Shown here one piece after another: positions 1 to 11,023 of a DNA stretch of 64,000 nt. The notes beneath the pieces were generated by a model. It was not told the DNA's origin, did no database searches, and was given only the letters and a program-made list of their open reading frames with translations. Source of the DNA: DASRHT01 sp035293765 (GTDB lineage Bacteria; Chloroflexota; Ktedonobacteria; Ktedonobacterales; Ktedonobacteraceae); NCBI GenBank assembly GCA_035293765.1, contig DATGMF010000081.1, positions 51,665 to 115,664 on the forward strand. The letters run 5' to 3'. The position numbers were made by a program, and so were the translations under genes. Position 1 is the stretch's first letter, and each line of letters opens with the position of its first letter.

Positions 1-73
1 AAAGGGATTACTGTTTCTTTATGAAGAAAAACTCGTTGTAAATGTCCTGGTTATTTGAAAGCGAGGCCAATTG

Positions 74-1726
74 ATGCGCTTCTCGTTACGCTCAAAGATG
101 AGCAAAGTCCTCTCTATTGTGGCCCTTACATCTGTCGTGGTCGGGCTGATGATGACAGGCGCAATGTTGACAGTCCCAACTGCCCAGGCAGCCGGTCAGA
201 ACGCCTCAGCCGCAAAAATGCATATTGAGTGTGCGGGCGCCCGTTCAGCTCTTTGTACCGAAGTTCATGACGCAAAAGCAGTCTTTGGTCCAGGTCAGTA
301 TGTTGGACACGATGAGCCTGCGACCCTTTTCTATTCTAACCAGCCTGGCGCAGGCAACCGGATGCTGTACCGGCTCCAACTGCCTACCGATCCCTCCCCC
401 AGTCCACTCACTGCTGACAAATCATTCAATTTGCAGCTTCATATCGCCTTCTGGTTTGGTATGGCGATGTGTGACACCCAGTCTTATCCTGAGCAGCTAA
501 ACACCTGCACACCGGATAGTGATAGCAACATTGTCGATCCCGCCGTCAGCCCCAATCATCCCGGAACGGCCTTCATGGAGATGCAGTTTTATCCTCCTGG
601 CGGTCTGGCGTGGCCGAATGGCACCAGTTGCGATGCCAGGCAGTGGTGTGCCGCTCTCAACATCGATAGCCTTTCGGAGAACCCGGTGACCGGGCAGCTC
701 AACAATGCCGCCTGTCTCAATGTTGCAGGCGTCGAGCCGGTCAACTTTGCCTTTATCACTAAGAACGGCGTTGCCCAGGCCCCCGCTAACCCGGTCAATT
801 CGACGGTAGCGACCTTCACTCCTGATCGGCAGAAAGATCTCTTTATGAACTCTGGCGATCATCTGATTGTGATCATGCAAGATACCGCTCACGGTCTGCG
901 CATCGATATCATCGATGAGAACACGGGTCAGCATGGCTTTATGACTGCCAGCGCGGCCAACTCGTTTGGTCAGGTAAAGTTCGATCCCAATGGCACCACC
1001 TGCCAGAATATCCCCTACGATTTCCATCCGATGTATAGCACCTCGTCTGAGCAGACGCGGGTGCCGTGGGCCGCTCACTCGTACAATATTGCTTTCTCCG
1101 ATGAGATCGGGCACTTTGATTTCTGCAACGGCCCCAATCCTATTACCGTTGGCGGAGATTGTCCTGCTGGCAACACGGAAGGCCCTGCCAGCAATCCGCG
1201 TCCAACCGATGACGACGATATTGGCTGTTTCCCGGCCTCCGCCTCCACACTAGTTCAGGTCTCCGGCTGTATAGGCAGCAATACTGGCTTTGATGGCACA
1301 TCGTACCTGACGGACTGGCCCGATGGCAATCCTTTGCATCCCACCGCCGTTCGCTTCACCAGCCCACTCACAGGATGGGCCTTCAATACCAACTACAGCC
1401 GCGCAGCCTTTGAAGCCGACCTGCCCATTATCGAGAATACCTGTAATACAGGGACCGGCGCCGGGTGTACCCTTATTCCGACAACGGACGAGGGAACGCC
1501 AGCCGCCTTCTATCCTTACTTCAGCGTCAAAGGTTCCGGTGATGATTGCACCTGGGGACTCGGGGCGCAAATTCCGGGCAGCCGCACTGACTTCGGCAAA
1601 AATAATCAGTATGGCTCCCTGCTCTCTCTGTCCTTTACAAACGTTGGTGGCGCAGCCTTCAACGCTTTCCCAGATTTCCATCAAACACTGCCCGTGAACC
1701 CTTGTCTTACTTCCCTGTTCCAATAG
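74..1726 (+). CDS. Secreted protein, tandem paralogue 1 of 3 (unknown function)
   Basis: A 550-residue exported protein with no function I can recognise. The N-terminus has a basic start, a hydrophobic core (about residues 14-33) and an AQA-type cleavage region near residue 40, as in a Sec signal peptide. The mature part is rich in Cys, Asn, Asp and aromatic residues and shares long blocks with the next two genes, including GHDEP, AFWFGMAMCDTQS, FHPMYSTSSEQTRV, AAHSYNIAFSDEIGHFD and a DFGKNNQYG block near the C-terminus. Many paired cysteines suggest an extracellular disulfide-bonded domain (inference). An in-frame TTG lies directly before the ATG; I start at the ATG because paralogue 3 has only the ATG there and a GAGG ribosome site precedes it. 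The promoter would lie left of the window. A strong terminator follows. Confidence 0.85.
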   Translation: MRFSLRSKMSKVLSIVALTSVVVGLMMTGAMLTVPTAQAAGQNASAAKMHIECAGARSALCTEVHDAKAVFGPGQYVGHDEPATLFYSNQPGAGNRMLYRLQLPTDPSPSPLTADKSFNLQLHIAFWFGMAMCDTQSYPEQLNTCTPDSDSNIVDPAVSPNHPGTAFMEMQFYPPGGLAWPNGTSCDARQWCAALNIDSLSENPVTGQLNNAACLNVAGVEPVNFAFITKNGVAQAPANPVNSTVATFTPDRQKDLFMNSGDHLIVIMQDTAHGLRIDIIDENTGQHGFMTASAANSFGQVKFDPNGTTCQNIPYDFHPMYSTSSEQTRVPWAAHSYNIAFSDEIGHFDFCNGPNPITVGGDCPAGNTEGPASNPRPTDDDDIGCFPASASTLVQVSGCIGSNTGFDGTSYLTDWPDGNPLHPTAVRFTSPLTGWAFNTNYSRAAFEADLPIIENTCNTGTGAGCTLIPTTDEGTPAAFYPYFSVKGSGDDCTWGLGAQIPGSRTDFGKNNQYGSLLSLSFTNVGGAAFNAFPDFHQTLPVNPCLTSLFQ

Positions 1727-1742
1727 AGTGAATTTTAGCAGG

Positions 1743-1777
1743 GGAGGTCACTTCCTGACGAAGTGACCTCCTCTTTT
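1743..1777 (+). terminator. Rho-independent terminator after secreted paralogue 1
   Basis: A perfect 12-bp stem (1743-1754 with 1760-1771) and a 5-nt loop are followed by CTCTTTTA. It lies 16 bases after the stop codon. Confidence 0.85.
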
Positions 1778-1867
1778 ATACGCTCGTTTATGTAAATTAC
1801 AACAGAATGCAAAGATACAATAGCGAATCATAACCAAATCTAAACCAATATCTTCACCTTTCTACCT

Positions 1868-1896
1868 TTGTAACTGCTAGAATTTCCCGGTATAAT
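1868..1896 (+). promoter_or_regulatory. Promoter of secreted paralogue 2
   Basis: A TTGTAA -35 box (1868-1873), a 17-bp spacer and a perfect TATAAT -10 box (1891-1896) lie about 98 bases before the start codon. A TATAAT at 3813-3818 sits at nearly the same distance (92 bases) before paralogue 3, which supports a common promoter-leader layout. Confidence 0.65.
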
Positions 1897-1993
1897 ATCA
1901 AATAGCGATCTTTATGTATTAAAAGGATTGCTTTTACTTCTGAGGAAAAGCCCTATTGTCAATGTCCCAGTTATTTGAAAGCGAGGCCAATTG

Positions 1994-3658
1994 ATGCGCT
2001 TCTCGTTACGCTCAAGGATGAGCAGACCTTTCTCCATCGTAGCCCTTGCTTCCGTCGTATTTGGACTGATGTTGACCGGTGCGATGTCTGGAACGCCAGC
2101 ACACGCTGCCACCACTAGCGCCTTAAACGCGCACATGACCATAAATTGTGGCGACCCTGTGCATACCGGACTGTGTACGGAAGTTCAAGACGCACAGCAG
2201 GTTTTCGGCAATGATGTCTACATCGGGCATGATGAGCCGCAAACGCTCTTCTATTCCAATGTGCCTGGCGCTGGCAACCGCATGCTGTGGCAGCTCCAGC
2301 TTCCCAGAGATCCCTCACCAGCAAACCCTGCGAACAAGTCGTTCAACTTCCAGCTCCATCCCGCTTTCTGGTTCGGCATGGCGATGTGCGACACCCAGTC
2401 ATTCCCCGAACAGGTGAGCACCTGCGCGCCAGATAGCGACACGAACATCGTTGATCCTGCGGTCAGTGCCGCCCATCCAGGCGTCGCCTTCATGGAGATG
2501 CAGTTTTATCCTCCCGGCTGGGTAGCATGGCCCGCTGGCACCAGTTGCGATGCCAGGCAGTGGTGTGCCGCTCTCAACATCGATAGCCTTTCGGAGAACC
2601 CGGTGACCGGGCAGCTCAACAATGCCGCCTGTCTCAATGTTGCAGGCGTCGAGCCGGTCAACTTTGCTTTCATCACCCATAATGGCATGTCACAGGCTCC
2701 AGCCAACCCGGTGGATTCCACCCTGGCGACCTTCACCCCTGATCGCAATCAGGACCTCTTCATGAATTCGGGCGATCACCTCATCGTGATCATGCATGAC
2801 ACCCCTCATGGGTTGCGCATCGATATCTTTGATCGAGATACCGGTCAGCATGGATTCATGACCGCGAGCGCGTCCAATGGGTTTGGTCAGGTGAAGTTCG
2901 ATCCCAATGGCACCACCTGCCAGAATATCCCTTCTGACTTCCATCCGATGTACAGCACCTCGTCTGAGCAGACCCGCGTGACGTGGGCGGCCCATTCGCA
3001 GAATATTGCCTTCTCCGATGAGACCGGTCACTTTGACTTCTGCAACGGCCCCAATACGATCACTCCTGGCGGCAACTGCCCGGTGGGCAACACGGAGGGA
3101 CTGGCGAGTAGCCCGAGGCCCAGCGACGGCGATGATAATGGCTGTTTCCCAGCGTCTTCTTCCACACGCGTACAGGTTGCTGGCTGTCAGGGCACAAACG
3201 CCGGCTTTGATGGCTCTGCCTATCAGCGCGTCTGGCCCGATGGCAATACCCGGTTACATCCAACTCCCATTCGTTTCACCAGCCCGCTCACCGGCTTTGC
3301 CTTCAACATCAACTATAACCGCGTTGGTTTTGAAGCCGATCTGCCACGTATCGAGAGCACCTGCAACCGCACTACCGGCGCGGGCTGTACGCTCATACCC
3401 ATCACGGAGGCTGGAACGCCCGCTCCCTTCTATCCGTACTTCAGCATCATGAGGGATGACGGGAGCTGTACCTGGCAGTTGGGCGCTCAGATACCCGGGA
3501 GCGCAACCGACTTTGGCAAGAATAACCAGTATGGCCCATTGCTGAGCCTGGCATATACGGGACTCGGTGGAACCGTCATTCACCGCTTCAACGATTTCCG
3601 TAATGTGATGTCCAGTAATCCATGCCGGTCTTCTCTGTTTGGATTTGGGGACGACTAA
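1994..3658 (+). CDS. Secreted protein, tandem paralogue 2 of 3 (unknown function)
   Basis: A 554-residue homologue of the preceding and following genes with the same architecture: signal peptide (hydrophobic stretch about residues 14-32, cleavage near THAA-type Ala residues around 38-40), then one long Cys-rich extracellular domain. The ATG is preceded by the same leader block as paralogue 1, ending in a GAGG ribosome site; an in-frame TTG just upstream is ignored for the reason given there. A 132-bp stretch (2536-2667) is identical to paralogue 1 at 619-750 although the flanks have diverged. A 47-bp stretch (3329-3375) is identical to paralogue 3. Function is not recognised; location outside the membrane is inferred from the signal peptide. 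Confidence 0.85.
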   Translation: MRFSLRSRMSRPFSIVALASVVFGLMLTGAMSGTPAHAATTSALNAHMTINCGDPVHTGLCTEVQDAQQVFGNDVYIGHDEPQTLFYSNVPGAGNRMLWQLQLPRDPSPANPANKSFNFQLHPAFWFGMAMCDTQSFPEQVSTCAPDSDTNIVDPAVSAAHPGVAFMEMQFYPPGWVAWPAGTSCDARQWCAALNIDSLSENPVTGQLNNAACLNVAGVEPVNFAFITHNGMSQAPANPVDSTLATFTPDRNQDLFMNSGDHLIVIMHDTPHGLRIDIFDRDTGQHGFMTASASNGFGQVKFDPNGTTCQNIPSDFHPMYSTSSEQTRVTWAAHSQNIAFSDETGHFDFCNGPNTITPGGNCPVGNTEGLASSPRPSDGDDNGCFPASSSTRVQVAGCQGTNAGFDGSAYQRVWPDGNTRLHPTPIRFTSPLTGFAFNINYNRVGFEADLPRIESTCNRTTGAGCTLIPITEAGTPAPFYPYFSIMRDDGSCTWQLGAQIPGSATDFGKNNQYGPLLSLAYTGLGGTVIHRFNDFRNVMSSNPCRSSLFGFGDD

Positions 3659-3680
3659 AACCGGCTCTCACTCAGAAGGA

Positions 3681-3710
3681 GGTCGCTTCTATTAAGAAGC
3701 GACCTTTTTT
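3681..3710 (+). terminator. Rho-independent terminator after secreted paralogue 2
   Basis: A 10-bp perfect stem (3681-3690 with 3695-3704), a 4-nt loop and six T residues follow 22 bases after the stop codon. Confidence 0.88.
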
Positions 3711-3909
3711 ACAGGGAATAGCAAGCAAGCGGTGAAGGAGTGCTAGAAAACCGCAACCAGATTGATACCAGGATTTTACCGCTTCAACACCGCTTTAGCA
3801 GTAAATCGAATGTATAATTGGTGATAGTGACCTTTTCGTGCCAGCAGGTCGCGAATCGTATTTCAAGGTGTCTCTGTGAACGTCAGTTATTTGAAAGTGA
3901 GGCCAACGA

Positions 3910-5559
3910 ATGCGCTTCTCTTCACGCTCAAGGATGAGCATCATCCTCTCTCTGGTTGCCCTTGCCTCGATGATTATTGGGCTTGTCGCAACCGGCGTAT
4001 TGCCCGGACCAGCTGCCCAGGCAAGCACGACGCATTTTCACATCGACTGCGCAAGTGCAGAGTTTGCACCTTCCTGCGCAGAAGTCCTGGACTCAGAGCA
4101 GGTTTTCGGCAAAGGTGTGTATGTTGGGCATGATGAGCCATCTACGCTCTTCTACTCCAACCATCCAGGCGCAGGCAATCGTATGCAATGGCAGCTTATT
4201 CTGCCCAAAGATCCGCCGCCAACTCCACTATCCCCCACGTCGTCATTTAATTTCCAGCTGCATCCTGCGTTCTGGTTCGGCATGGCGATGTGCGATACCC
4301 AGTCGTTCCCTGAACAGGTGAGTACCTGCACGCCGGATAGTGACAGCAACATCGTCGATCCTGCGGTCAGCGCCAATCATCCAGGCGTCGCCTTTACGGA
4401 GATGCAGTTCTATCCTCCTGGTTGGGCGAAAAAACCCTTCGGACCTAGCTGCGATGCGACCAAGTGGTGTGCGGCTTTTAACATTGACAGCCTTTCACAG
4501 AACGCCGTTACCGGACAATCCAATAACGCTGCCTGTCTCAATGTTGCAGGTGTCGAGCCGGTTAACTTTGCCTTTATCACCAAGAATGGCGTACCACAGG
4601 CTCCAGTCAATCCCGTAGAGTCCACGCTTGCAACCTTCACTCCTGATCCTGCCAAAGATCTCTTTATGAACTCTGGGGACCGGATCATTGTGACGATGCA
4701 CGATACAGCTCACGGTCTGCGCATTGACTTGAACGATGTGAATACGCATGAGCATGGCTTTATGGTTGCCAGCGCGGCCAACTCGTTTGGTCAGGTGAAG
4801 TTCGATCCCAATGGCACCACCTGCCAGAATATCCCTTACGACTTCCATCCGATGTATAGCACCTCGTCTGAGCAGACCCGCGTGACGTGGGCGGCTCATT
4901 CGTACAACATCGCTTTCTCTGATGAGATCGGCCACTTCGACTACTGCAATGGTTCGGTGCCGGTTCCTTCTCGCGGCACCTGCCCCGTTGGCGATTTCGA
5001 GGGTCTTTCTACTAATCCGCACCCTTCCGATGGCGACGACGCAGCCTGCCACCCGGCTTCTGATTCGACGCTGGTCCAGGTTTCTGGATGTCGGTCAACC
5101 AACTCTGGCTTCGATGGCGTTCCCTATCAGGCGGTATGGCCCGATGGCAACACGGCTCTGCATCCGACAGCGGTCCGCTTTAGCAGCCCGCTGACTGGCG
5201 AGGACTACGACATCAACTATAAACGTGTAGCCTTTGAAGCCGATCTGCCACGTATCGAGAGCACCTGCAACCGCACTACTGGCGCGGGTTGTACGCTGAT
5301 ACCGATAACTGATAACGGCACTCCTGCTGCCTTCTACCCATACTTTAGCATCAAAACCTCCGACGAGGGTGAGATGTGTACCTGGGGCCTGGGTGCGCAA
5401 ATCCCGGGTAGCCGTAGTGATTTTGGCAAAAACAATCAGTATGGGCCGCTCCTGGATCTGGCTTATACGGCTGTTGGCGGAGGGGTGATTCACCGCTTCA
5501 ACGACTTCCGCCAGATCCTGTCCAAAAATCCTTGTAGGTTTGATTCCGAAGGTGATTAA
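3910..5559 (+). CDS. Secreted protein, tandem paralogue 3 of 3 (unknown function)
   Basis: The third member of the array, 549 residues. It has an N-terminal signal peptide (basic MRFSSRSRM, then a hydrophobic core to about residue 32, then PAAQA-type cleavage residues) and the same conserved blocks as its neighbours. It lacks the upstream TTG seen in the other two, which fixes the start at this ATG. Its leader keeps the 20-base block ending in GAGGCCAA with one substitution. It is more diverged from copies 1 and 2 in the first 150 residues but shares long DNA identity with copy 2 near residues 440-460. The stop codon lies 76 bases from the 3' end of the convergent clpB. Confidence 0.85.
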   Translation: MRFSSRSRMSIILSLVALASMIIGLVATGVLPGPAAQASTTHFHIDCASAEFAPSCAEVLDSEQVFGKGVYVGHDEPSTLFYSNHPGAGNRMQWQLILPKDPPPTPLSPTSSFNFQLHPAFWFGMAMCDTQSFPEQVSTCTPDSDSNIVDPAVSANHPGVAFTEMQFYPPGWAKKPFGPSCDATKWCAAFNIDSLSQNAVTGQSNNAACLNVAGVEPVNFAFITKNGVPQAPVNPVESTLATFTPDPAKDLFMNSGDRIIVTMHDTAHGLRIDLNDVNTHEHGFMVASAANSFGQVKFDPNGTTCQNIPYDFHPMYSTSSEQTRVTWAAHSYNIAFSDEIGHFDYCNGSVPVPSRGTCPVGDFEGLSTNPHPSDGDDAACHPASDSTLVQVSGCRSTNSGFDGVPYQAVWPDGNTALHPTAVRFSSPLTGEDYDINYKRVAFEADLPRIESTCNRTTGAGCTLIPITDNGTPAAFYPYFSIKTSDEGEMCTWGLGAQIPGSRSDFGKNNQYGPLLDLAYTAVGGGVIHRFNDFRQILSKNPCRFDSEGD

Positions 5560-5582
5560 ATCTGACAGCCGTTAGATTGGGA

Positions 5583-5616
5583 GAGGACCACTTCTCTGGA
5601 AGCGGCCCTCTTTTTT
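5583..5616 (+). terminator. Terminator after secreted paralogue 3
   Basis: A 12-bp stem with two A-C mismatches (5583-5594 with 5599-5610) is followed by six T residues. It separates this gene from the convergent clpB. Confidence 0.7.
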
Positions 5617-5635
5617 ATCAGGATGGTCAGGCTGG

Positions 5636-8236
<2,601 letters not shown>

Positions 8237-8319
8237 TGCGCCCTCTCCTCATGATCGCTATCCGTTACGCTACTTATGACGCCTCTTGTTCAACAAAGTT
8301 AACGACGTCGGCAAGCTTG

Positions 8320-8340
8320 CTGAGCCATAGGAAGGCTCAG
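8320..8340 (-). other. Small stem-loop in the clpB leader
   Basis: A 7-bp inverted repeat CTGAGCC/GGCTCAG (8320-8326 and 8334-8340) lies in the predicted 5' leader of clpB. It could form a short hairpin in the mRNA; no CIRCE sequence is visible here. Confidence 0.35.
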
Positions 8341-8361
8341 ATGCTCAGGCCAGTTATCAGT

Positions 8362-8390
8362 AATATACCACATTGAGTTAGCTATTGCAA
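8362..8390 (-). promoter_or_regulatory. Promoter of clpB
   Basis: On the minus strand a TTGCAA -35 box (8385-8390), a 17-bp spacer ending in TGG and a TATATT -10 box (8362-8367) point at clpB. Confidence 0.6.
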
Positions 8391-8499
8391 AAAATATGAG
8401 TGCTATCATATCAAAGTTTATTCATACCATGCAGCATTGTACAAATAACCAGGCTACTTTCTTGCCTGGCAGCTATTACGCGGAAAAATTCCTATTTGC

Positions 8500-8528
8500 T
8501 TGCGCAAACGAAGGTAATTTGATACTAT
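8500..8528 (+). promoter_or_regulatory. Promoter of the EccC-like pair
   Basis: A TTGCGC -35 box (8500-8505), a 17-bp spacer and a TACTAT -10 box (8523-8528) lie about 97 bases before the TTG start. Confidence 0.5.
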
Positions 8529-8624
8529 AGCGGAAAGTCATCTGAGGATACAAGATTAATCATTACAAGTATCCTTTTCAGGATTATAGGCGTGGAAGTA
8601 GGAATATGTTGAAGAGGGGTTCCA

Positions 8625-10973
8625 TTGACTTATCAACAGCAATCTATCATCACACGTAAGGCCCGTATCTGGCCCGAAATTCCCAAAGAGACCGTCACGT
8701 TACCAGCTCCTCCCGGCGTCACCAACACCGCCAATCCAATGATACTGTTTACTGTTCTATTCAGTACACTGGGCATGGCGTTCTATGCTTTTATCTTCTC
8801 CCTTATCAACCCGAGCATGAACAAGGTGTTTTTTGTGGGGCTGCTTGCTATGAGTGGATTTATGGCGTTGAGCTCGCTGACAACATTTTTGTATCAATGG
8901 ATTCCCGCCCGTCGCCGCCTCAAGCGGTTGCGCGCCATCTATATCAAGAGGGTATATGATGCAGAACAACGCTTGCTAATGTTGGAGCAACAGGAGCGAC
9001 AGAGCCGGCTCGAGCTCGACCCACCTTTTTTCTTGCCCGATGAGCCTTCTCGCCTTTATGATGCTGTCTCGCTTGTTCCCATCATTGAGCGCAGCTTTAC
9101 CAATCAGGATATGCAACTCTGGGCGCGCAGGCCGGATGATCCCGACTTTCTCTCCGTGCGCGTCGGGATGGGAAACTGCTCTCCTGCCTTTAAAGTGAGC
9201 GCCAGCCGTAGCAGTGTGGCTAGCAATCTGCCGATGGCCTTTGTCAGGATGAACGATAAGGTAGAGGAGCTGGTAGAGAGGTATTCATCTATTACCTCGC
9301 CCATCACGGTATCTTTAAGTAAGCACGGGCCGGTAGCTATTACGGGGACCGCCAACAGGCTGGCTCAAGCGCGAGCCCTGGTCTACGCGATGGCCTGTCA
9401 GATGGTTTATCATCACTCACCTGAGGATGTGCGGATCATTGTGCTGGCTCCCGAATCGCAGGCGGCGGCGTGGGAGTGGACGATGCACCTGCCACACACG
9501 ATTGTCTACGAGCCCAGACAATCAGCCGAGAGCAATGAAGAGGCCTGCCCGACGCATGCCGTCGCGATTGGCGCGGAGGCGATTGTCAATCTGCTTCCTA
9601 TGATCTCACGCGAACTGGGTCGCCGCGAACTGCTGCTGGGCGATAGCCAGCAGGGGAAAGCGCCTTCCATTCTGCCTCGGCTCGTTATCATCGTCGATCA
9701 TTTCGATAGCATTGATGATCTGGACCAGCCAACGCTAGCTCTGCCATCGCTGATACTGGATCTGCCGCATGCGCAGACCAACGGCACGATGCACAATCGA
9801 CCCCGTTTAAGCGTAACGCCGTTGAAACGCCCGGAGATGACGCTGGCGCTTAACCACGGCCCATCGCTGGGCGTTTCTGTATTGTGTATTTGTGGGGATA
9901 GGATAGACATCCCGACCACCGCTGGAGTAATGATCGATCTGGATAAGCCATCTGCGCCCTCGCTTGCGTCGTCTGGCGGTCAGTCAACGGGAGAAGATAT
10001 CGTTCCGGCGCTGTTGCAACAGGAGGCTGCGCAGGCCCGTATCCGTCTGCTCTCACCCGATCCGCCCGCTTCGCTTGTCTGCGATCACCTTGATGTCGTG
10101 CCATTTGATGGCCTGCGCTACTTTGCCCTGCGCCTGCAATCTTTGCGTTCTCTCACGACCAAACGCCTGGAAATACGGACGCAGGTGGATCTGCGCACGC
10201 TTTTTGAGCCGCCGCTTGATCTGGCAACCTATATCCCGCGGGATCGCTGGAACGATCCTACGTTCCGCTCACCCGCCGGCGCACCTTTAATGCGCGTTCC
10301 CATCGGCCTCAAGATTGGCGATGAGACGCAATATCTCGATTTAATCAAGGATGGGCCGCATGGTCTGCTGATCGGTCAAACCGGCTCCGGCAAGAGCGAA
10401 CTATTGCAGACGATTATCGCCGCGCTTGCTGTCACTTACCGGCCCACCGAGGTTAATTTCCTACTCATTGACTATAAAGCAGGTCTGGCGCTCGAACCTT
10501 TTCGTCCGTTGCCGCACACCGTCGGCTTCCTCTCCAATGTCTCTTCGCCCGCGCTGATCCAGCGTTTCATTACGATGTTGCGAGCCGAGGCAACGCGGCG
10601 CGAGATGCGGCTGAAGGAGGGGAAGGTAACTCCACGTCTGGTCATTATTATTGATGAGTTTGCCGAAATAGCGAAGCGTACGGAGGCAGTTCTGGATGAA
10701 CTTTTTACCATTACCCGCGTTGGGCGCGAAATAGGCATGCACCTGCTGCTCTCCGCCCAACGACCCGAGGGAATTATCGCTTCTAAAGTACGCGACTATG
10801 TGCAGTATCGCCTCTGTTTACGCTGCGCATCCGGTGAGGATAGCCGCGAAGTGCTACGGCGCGTCGATGCGGCATTCCTGCCCGCCAGCATTCCTGGTCG
10901 CTGCTACCTGCTGCATGGGGATAACCAGCTCGATCTGTTCCAGGCTGCACGAGTAACTATTCCTGCTGTATAG
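8625..10973 (+). CDS. EccCa-like FtsK/SpoIIIE ATPase (type VII-like secretion)
   Basis: A 782-residue membrane ATPase of the FtsK/SpoIIIE superfamily, most like the EccCa half of type VII (ESX) secretion ATPases. Two hydrophobic segments lie at about residues 37-65 and 68-90, as in EccC, followed by a region that often precedes the motor domains. A complete FtsK domain follows, with Walker A GQTGSGKS (584-591), a FLLIDYKAG strand and Walker B LVIIIDEFAEI. The start is a TTG after an AGAGGGG ribosome site. The next gene encodes a second, degenerate ATPase domain, so the usual multi-domain EccC is split here. No WXG100 substrate or EccB/D/E partner is visible in the window, so a secretion role is inferred. 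Confidence 0.75.
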   Translation: MTYQQQSIITRKARIWPEIPKETVTLPAPPGVTNTANPMILFTVLFSTLGMAFYAFIFSLINPSMNKVFFVGLLAMSGFMALSSLTTFLYQWIPARRRLKRLRAIYIKRVYDAEQRLLMLEQQERQSRLELDPPFFLPDEPSRLYDAVSLVPIIERSFTNQDMQLWARRPDDPDFLSVRVGMGNCSPAFKVSASRSSVASNLPMAFVRMNDKVEELVERYSSITSPITVSLSKHGPVAITGTANRLAQARALVYAMACQMVYHHSPEDVRIIVLAPESQAAAWEWTMHLPHTIVYEPRQSAESNEEACPTHAVAIGAEAIVNLLPMISRELGRRELLLGDSQQGKAPSILPRLVIIVDHFDSIDDLDQPTLALPSLILDLPHAQTNGTMHNRPRLSVTPLKRPEMTLALNHGPSLGVSVLCICGDRIDIPTTAGVMIDLDKPSAPSLASSGGQSTGEDIVPALLQQEAAQARIRLLSPDPPASLVCDHLDVVPFDGLRYFALRLQSLRSLTTKRLEIRTQVDLRTLFEPPLDLATYIPRDRWNDPTFRSPAGAPLMRVPIGLKIGDETQYLDLIKDGPHGLLIGQTGSGKSELLQTIIAALAVTYRPTEVNFLLIDYKAGLALEPFRPLPHTVGFLSNVSSPALIQRFITMLRAEATRREMRLKEGKVTPRLVIIIDEFAEIAKRTEAVLDELFTITRVGREIGMHLLLSAQRPEGIIASKVRDYVQYRLCLRCASGEDSREVLRRVDAAFLPASIPGRCYLLHGDNQLDLFQAARVTIPAV

Positions 10974-11023
10974 CGATTAACAGTTATATAAAATGACGTG
11001 GCTTATGAGGATGGAGGGAAGAT

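Larger units (their letters stand above)
8237..8624. other. Divergent intergenic region clpB / EccCa-like gene
   Basis: This 388-bp gap carries the leader and promoter of clpB on one strand and the promoter of the EccC-like pair on the other. I see no additional gene or repeat in it. Confidence 0.6.
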
